NCBI GenBank assembly: GCA_916700875.1
Contig: CAKAKS010000032.1
Coordinates: forward strand, 10,641,629 to 10,705,628
Source of the DNA: Sebastes aleutianus
Taxonomy: Eukaryota > Chordata > Actinopteri > Perciformes > Sebastidae
Length of the DNA stretch: 64,000 nt
Reading direction: 5' to 3'
The notes beneath the pieces were generated by a model. That model was given only the letters and a program-made list of their open reading frames with translations. It ran no database searches and was not told the DNA's origin. This document shows positions 58,839-64,000 of this stretch, in pieces; positions within the stretch are counted from its first letter, which is position 1; every line of letters begins with the position of its first letter. Position numbers and translations under genes: made by a program.

Positions 58839-59423
58839 AGGGCTGCAACTAACGATTATTTTCATTGTTTATTAAATCTGTTGATTATTTTCTCAATTAA
58901 TGGATTAGTTGTTTGGTCTATAAAATGTCAGAAAATGTTGAAAAATGTTGATCAGTGTTTCTAAATGTCTTGTTTTGTCAACAACTGAACGATATTCAGT
59001 TTACTGTCATAGAGGAGTAAAGAAACCATAAAATATTCACATTTAAGAAGCTGGAATCAGAGAATTTTTATGTTTTTTTCTTGAATTACTCGAACCGATT
59101 AATCATTTTTCGAAATAGTTGGCGATTAATAGTTGACAATGGATTAATCATTGCAGCTTTAGATTAGTCGATCAACAGAAAATGAATTCATTTGGCGCAA
59201 AAATAGCAAACATCCACACAGTATGTGATGGTAAATTGAACATCTTTGGGTTTTGGACTGTTGGTCGGACAAAGCTAGACATTTGAAGGATGTCACCTTG
59301 GGATCTGGGAACTTGTGATGGACATCTTTTACTATTTTCTGACACGTCATAGACCAAACAATTAATCGTTTAATCAAAAATATAATCGGTAGATTAAGCA
59401 ATAATGAAAACAACTGTTAGTTT
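58839..59423. mobile_element. AGGGCTGCAACTAACGATTA repeat, palindromic arrangement
   Basis: The left half (tagggctgcaactaacgatt, then ttgtttggtctataaaatgt and gaagctggaatcagagaatt) is a repeat I recognise from many teleosts. The right half carries partly inverted versions (acgtcatagaccaaacaatt, aacaagac-like sequence), so the unit is a foldback or two inverted copies. Confidence 0.78.
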
Positions 59424-60339
59424 GCCGCTTTATTTTCTTTATTTGATCCTAAAGAGGGAGGAAACAATAACTGACTTTGTTTTGGTAAGTGGCACTGTTT
59501 CGCCAGAGCAGTTTACACTTAAGGAATGCAGCGTCCTTGCCCTTTCCCTCCACTTGGCCTAGCATGTCTACAGATCCCTGTGACACGGCACAGCACTGAG
59601 AAATGTCATCACCTCGCCAACAACCGCTTTACAACTCAATTAGAGCGCCCTAACCTTTCAGCAGCCTATCATTATTCTTGAATGCAGCGACAGGTTAACT
59701 GGGTGCCTCTGGAGAGAGGAAAAAAAAAAGGCTGGGGGGACGGCAGATGTGTGTGCGCGTGCACGCCTGGCTAGTTAATAGTCAGCGCACTGTGAGCAAC
59801 TGATGCCCCCAGTGGCTCGCTTCTCATCAAATCCTAATCACTGACCCAATAAGACTTCATGATTGCAATGTAGAGGTCAAGTCTGTCCTTTACTGCTTTA
59901 CGTATGCAGCTCTGACCCACTCGACCACACAACCAACTCTGGTCGGCATGATAAAAATCTGCCCCGGAGAGTGAGAAACACAGGCAAGACAAGGATACAG
60001 AGCGTGACAAAAACTGTGCACAAAAGAGCTACAATGATTAAGTCCTCTCCAGCTACAGATGCAAAGTGCTACGGCAGCGTCTGAGTGAGGAATAAAAAAA
60101 AGACAAAAAGAAAGATGAGCGGAAATGAAACAAAGCTTCAGAGGGGAGACAAATGGAAACGTCAAGTGACAGCTTTTGTAATCTCAAGGATCTTTTTTTT
60201 TTTTATCTTTGTTGATATAACAATGTAGATCAAATCATTTAATCAATGAATAGCTTTGAGCGAATACAAATCCTTTGGTAGTTTCTGAAAAGGAATTTGT
60301 AATTTTGAAGTTATATATCTACCAATATTTCATTTTTAC

Positions 60340-60900
60340 GAGGACTGTCAATTGATTAAAAATATTTAATTAACTTTTTTTTTATCTGTTCAAAATGTAA
60401 CTTAAAAAGGGAGATTTCTTAAGTATTTAATACTCTTATCAACATGGGAGTGGACAAATATGCTTGCTATATGCACATTTCTGTACATATTTAATATTGG
60501 AAATTAATTAACAACACAAAACAATGTTAAATATTGTCCAGAAACCTTCACAGGTACTGCATTTAGCATAAAAGAAATATGCTCAAATCATAACAGGTCA
60601 AACTGCAGCCCAACAGGCAACAACAGCTGTCAGTGTGTCAGTGTGCTGACTTGACTATGACTTGCCCCAAACTGCATGTGATCATCATAAAGTGGGCATG
60701 TATGCAAAGGGGAGACTCATGGGTACCCATAGAACCCATTTTCATTCACATATCATGAGGTCAGAGGTCAAGGGACCCCTTTGAAAATGGCCAAAATTTA
60801 GTATAAGTTTGGAACGTTATTTAGCCTAAAAAAACGCAAGTTGCGATTTTTAAAAAACAATTTGCATTAACGTGTGATCGTGTTAACTTTGATAGACCTA
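60340..60900. mobile_element. hAT-like repeat, copy A, 8-bp target duplication
   Basis: It begins gaggactgtcaattgattaa and ends gatagaccta, imperfect inverted ends. ATTTTTAC flanks both sides (60332-60339, 60901-60908). The interior shares gtactgcatttagcataaaa and gcccaacaggcaacaacagc with copy B at 61916. Confidence 0.85.
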
Positions 60901-61915
60901 ATTTTTACATAATAAATTATAAGTTTGCTTGTTTCTATGGTTTATTTAGGCAACCAAATGATCATGTTTTGTAGTTAAATCTTCATAATACCACAATGCA
61001 ATTGCTCTGAAAGATGGCTGTTTTTTTGCCCTGTGCTACGCTACATTATACTGAGAGATCTGTGGTGGTCCAGAAGTCATCTCATGTTTTGAGTGTCTCA
61101 GTTTGTCAACAACATCCTTCTTCCCTCGTCATCCCTCCATCTTTAACTTTCCCTTTTTGTCCTCTGAGACTAAATCCCTGTCATTATCAGTGACAGCGGA
61201 GATGTTGAAAGACATACATCACTTAGAGGGGGGCGCTGGATGTCTATCTGTGCTGTTCAATTTCTCCCTGATCCACAGACGTGATGGTATGCGCGTACAG
61301 GCGCGTGGCTGCACCTTGCTATTGATCCCGCATGGGATTACTACAGCTTCGTACAGGCCTCCTTCACTCTGTCTCCTTGGGGCAGCAGACACATTATGCT
61401 AGGCGGCAACTCAGTGGGGTAGCCTGCTTAAGCCTTTCCCAGTGTGTGTGTGTGTGTGTGTGGGTGTGCAAGCAGACACAATAACACCGTCTTTCTCTCT
61501 CCTCACAGAGCACCAGGATCGGAGAGTGGGAATGAGATGGAGAAGCTAGCTCAGAAAGACTCCCCGCGGAGCTGGAATGGTGGTTGCAACAATGAGGAAT
61601 TTACTGGCTGATATGAGGCGAATGGAGAGACCGCCGGACTGAAGGTTGGTGGAGTTACTCTAATCTGCAGCCGTACTCCAGCATAAAGATGGGGGCATTA
61701 CTGTGGTACAACTACAGCCTTAACACATTTACATGATCCGCACTTAGGTTTCCAGTCGCAGGGCCTGAACATGACATGGAATACACTTCTCCGAGAGGTG
61801 GTCTACAAGGGCTTTTTGACGGCAGACACAGACATGCAATACTCTGGAGAAGTGTAACCATTTACATGTTGTTTAGGTTTTTGATACAACTCAGAGATGA
61901 TTATACCATCTAAAG

Positions 61916-62414
61916 TAGGGCTGGCAATCGATTCAAATATTTAATCGCGATTAATCACATGATTGTCCATAGTTATTCGCGATTAATCACACATTTTTTA
62001 TTTGTTCAAAATGTACCTTAAAGAGAGATTTGTCAAGTATTTAATACTCTTATCAACATCAGAGTGGACAAATATGTTATGCAAATGTATTACTGGCAAT
62101 TACCAACACAAAACAACAACAAATGTTGTCCAGAAAACCTCACAGGTACTGCATTTAGCATAAAAGAAATATGCTCAAATCATAACAGGGCAAACTGCAG
62201 CCCAACAGGCAACAACAGCTGCCAGTGTGCCAGTGCGCTGACTTGACTATGACTTGCCCCAAACTGCATGTGATTATCATATAAGGTCAGAGGTCAAGGA
62301 ACTCCTTTGTAAATGAGGAGGCTAAATGAGCGTAATTTAGCCTCCTTTGCGCCCGCTGCAACCTAAAAATCACGTTAAAAACGCGTTATTATGGTGTTAA
62401 CATTGACAGCCCTA
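61916..62414. mobile_element. hAT-like repeat, copy B
   Basis: The ends tagggctggcaat and attgacagcccta form a 13-bp inverted repeat with one mismatch. Flanks atctaaag and atcgaaaa agree at 6 of 8 positions, consistent with an aged target duplication. Same orientation as copy A, about 1 kb away. Confidence 0.82.
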
Positions 62415-64000
62415 ATCGAAAAGCAATGTAATCCCGTGAGACACACAAATAATACTAACATACAGCAAACCCACTAACACAATATGTACATCAGTAATCA
62501 GAAAATGACCAGTGTGTCAATCACATAACAAAACTAAGGCAAACTAAGATTGCAAAACACAGTAAATAGTGTACTAGGGAATAAAGTGAAATACTGTCAA
62601 CATGTATTATCTTTGCATTACAGCATTACATATTTTTGCCTATAAAAGAAAATGAGACACTGACGCTAAAAATCCCCTGTAGGCCTCATGTACGGTGTGA
62701 GAGAAGACATCAGTTACACACCTGCTTTGTTTAAAATGGTCCAAACTCTGCAGACCAAACCAGACTGCTTATTTACATGCTAACCAAATTTCTGAGCCTT
62801 GTCCCTCATTATTTCCTGGTAAAGCTCTTGGTAAAGTTAAGCAGACAATGCATATCTCAAATGACTCTAAAATGTAATGAAGTTTAAAGCCTGAAGCACT
62901 TTTTTTTTTCTTGTTTTATTTTAGAATCATTTACCAAAATGCACTGAACTATGACCAAAAGTGACAAAGGTGTTTTCATTCTCTTCTGTCGCCAGTGGGT
63001 GGCAGCAGCAGAGTGCAAACAAACTCCTCCCTCAGGCGTCCAATAGCTCAGCCATCAGGTTTTCCTCTTTGCTCTATGTGAAAGCCAAGCTGCAGCAGGC
63101 TTTTGAAATTGTTTACATGATTAGAACGGTTTAAGACAAAGGAAGAAAGCTAAATGGAATGACAACAAAGCCATACATTTATATTTAAAAAAAATATGCG
63201 TCGAGAAATGTTCAGAAATTAGTGCTTTTGTACGTGACAAAAATAGTTATCTATAAAAATGTGCGGCAGGAACTTCAAATAAGTTCTAGTTTGAAGGGTA
63301 AACACAAGCACAGGTTAAAGCATAGCCTTATTAAGATTCACTCACTCAGCCTGCACCAAGTGCAGACCTGAGCCACACTTAGTAAATTAGCATTCATGCA
63401 TTAACCAATAACCCCCCGCTGCTGAACTGTCAGTCATAACTAGGTCTGCATGAAGAGGAGACAAGGGGGAAAAAAAAAATCACTTAGCTAAATGGCCCTG
63501 GGTTTTCAACAACATGTTTTCAGTCAACATGTAGAGGAGAGTTTCAGTGATTCATTCCAAGATGTGCATCAAGAGGGATACGATGCCATTACACCAGACA
63601 GAGAAGACGGTCAATTGGGTGTTCATGAAACAGAGTGACACTGTGTTATTAATTACCAACTTACTAATTACTGACTATTTACATAACACGGCGCTTAAAT
63701 GGTGCATTTCAGTGTGGCATTTAAATGAACACGAGTCACAATTAATCGTTTGTTTGCCATGAGCTATGGCAGGTGGACAACAATATGCTTAATTTGTGAA
63801 TGTTAAGTTTTTGACAAATGCAATTATTTGGAATGTGTAGTTTTTTTTGGAAACAGCAATTAAAAATCAGGATTTCTTCTCTCCCTTGTCTGTATTCCTC
63901 AGCTTACTGTGTATGCTGGTTCTGTTTTGGTTTCTGAAGACAGTTGTGCTGTCATTTTGCCCAGGATACCCCTTTAGATTTCAATCTCAAGTGGCTATCT

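Larger units (their letters stand above)
58168..64000 (-). other. Upstream intron, no exon recognised
   Basis: 5.8 kb upstream of the first visible exon. It holds three hAT-like repeats (58839-59423, 60340-60900, 61916-62414) and a GT tract (61442-61468). I searched by eye for the N-terminal RalGAP alpha block (EELDSILFIFE and earlier) and did not find it. No promoter or CpG island was apparent. Confidence 0.65.

Noticed and set aside
1..64000. tRNA, rRNA, CRISPR array, viral or endogenous retroviral genes
   Set aside because: No supporting sequence was seen; direct repeats present are microsatellites or transposon copies.

Overview
The window is vertebrate nuclear DNA, almost certainly from a ray-finned fish and probably a percomorph (inference). 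The coding sequence is split into short exons with GT-AG introns. The introns are full of short non-autonomous DNA transposons (hAT-like, Harbinger-like and TTAAAG-ended families) and CA/GT microsatellites typical of teleosts. No bacterial, organellar or viral genes, CRISPR arrays, tRNAs or rRNAs were found.

One gene fills the window. It runs on the minus strand from about 58.2 kb down to 8.8 kb and continues past both window edges. Thirty-six exons could be placed by splice sites, reading phase and protein similarity. Joined, they give one uninterrupted frame of 5,630 nt (1,876 codons plus 2 nt), and every exon-exon phase agrees. The product is the catalytic alpha subunit of the Ral GTPase-activating complex. 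Family-diagnostic blocks point to alpha-2 (ralgapa2) rather than alpha-1. The first coding exon(s) before 58167 and the last coding exon after 8765 are not visible. Residue numbers in the entries count from the first visible codon.

Layout (5' to 3' of the gene, right to left in the window): 64-58.2 kb, upstream intron with three hAT-like repeats; 58.2-47.9 kb, exons 1-12, the conserved N-terminal helical region; 46.0-36.0 kb, exons 13-20, a Ser/Pro-rich linker with basophilic kinase-type motifs and several symmetric phase 1-1 exons; 36.0-19.8 kb, exons 20-30, a second conserved helical region; 17.0-8.8 kb, exons 31-36, including one 835-nt exon and the C-terminal Rap/Ral-GAP domain with its asparagine thumb; 8.8-0 kb, non-coding sequence with no recognisable exon.

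The main interest outside the gene is the transposon content. Two hAT-like MITEs have perfect 8-bp target duplications and a third has a near-terminal perfect 8-bp duplication. A Harbinger-like element has a TTA duplication. A foldback element is nested inside another element. A long-TIR element has an internal hairpin. One three-copy TIR family has one copy split by a secondary insertion. I found no convincing novel multi-gene system. The most useful gene-level observation is the apparently enlarged linker built from skippable symmetric exons.
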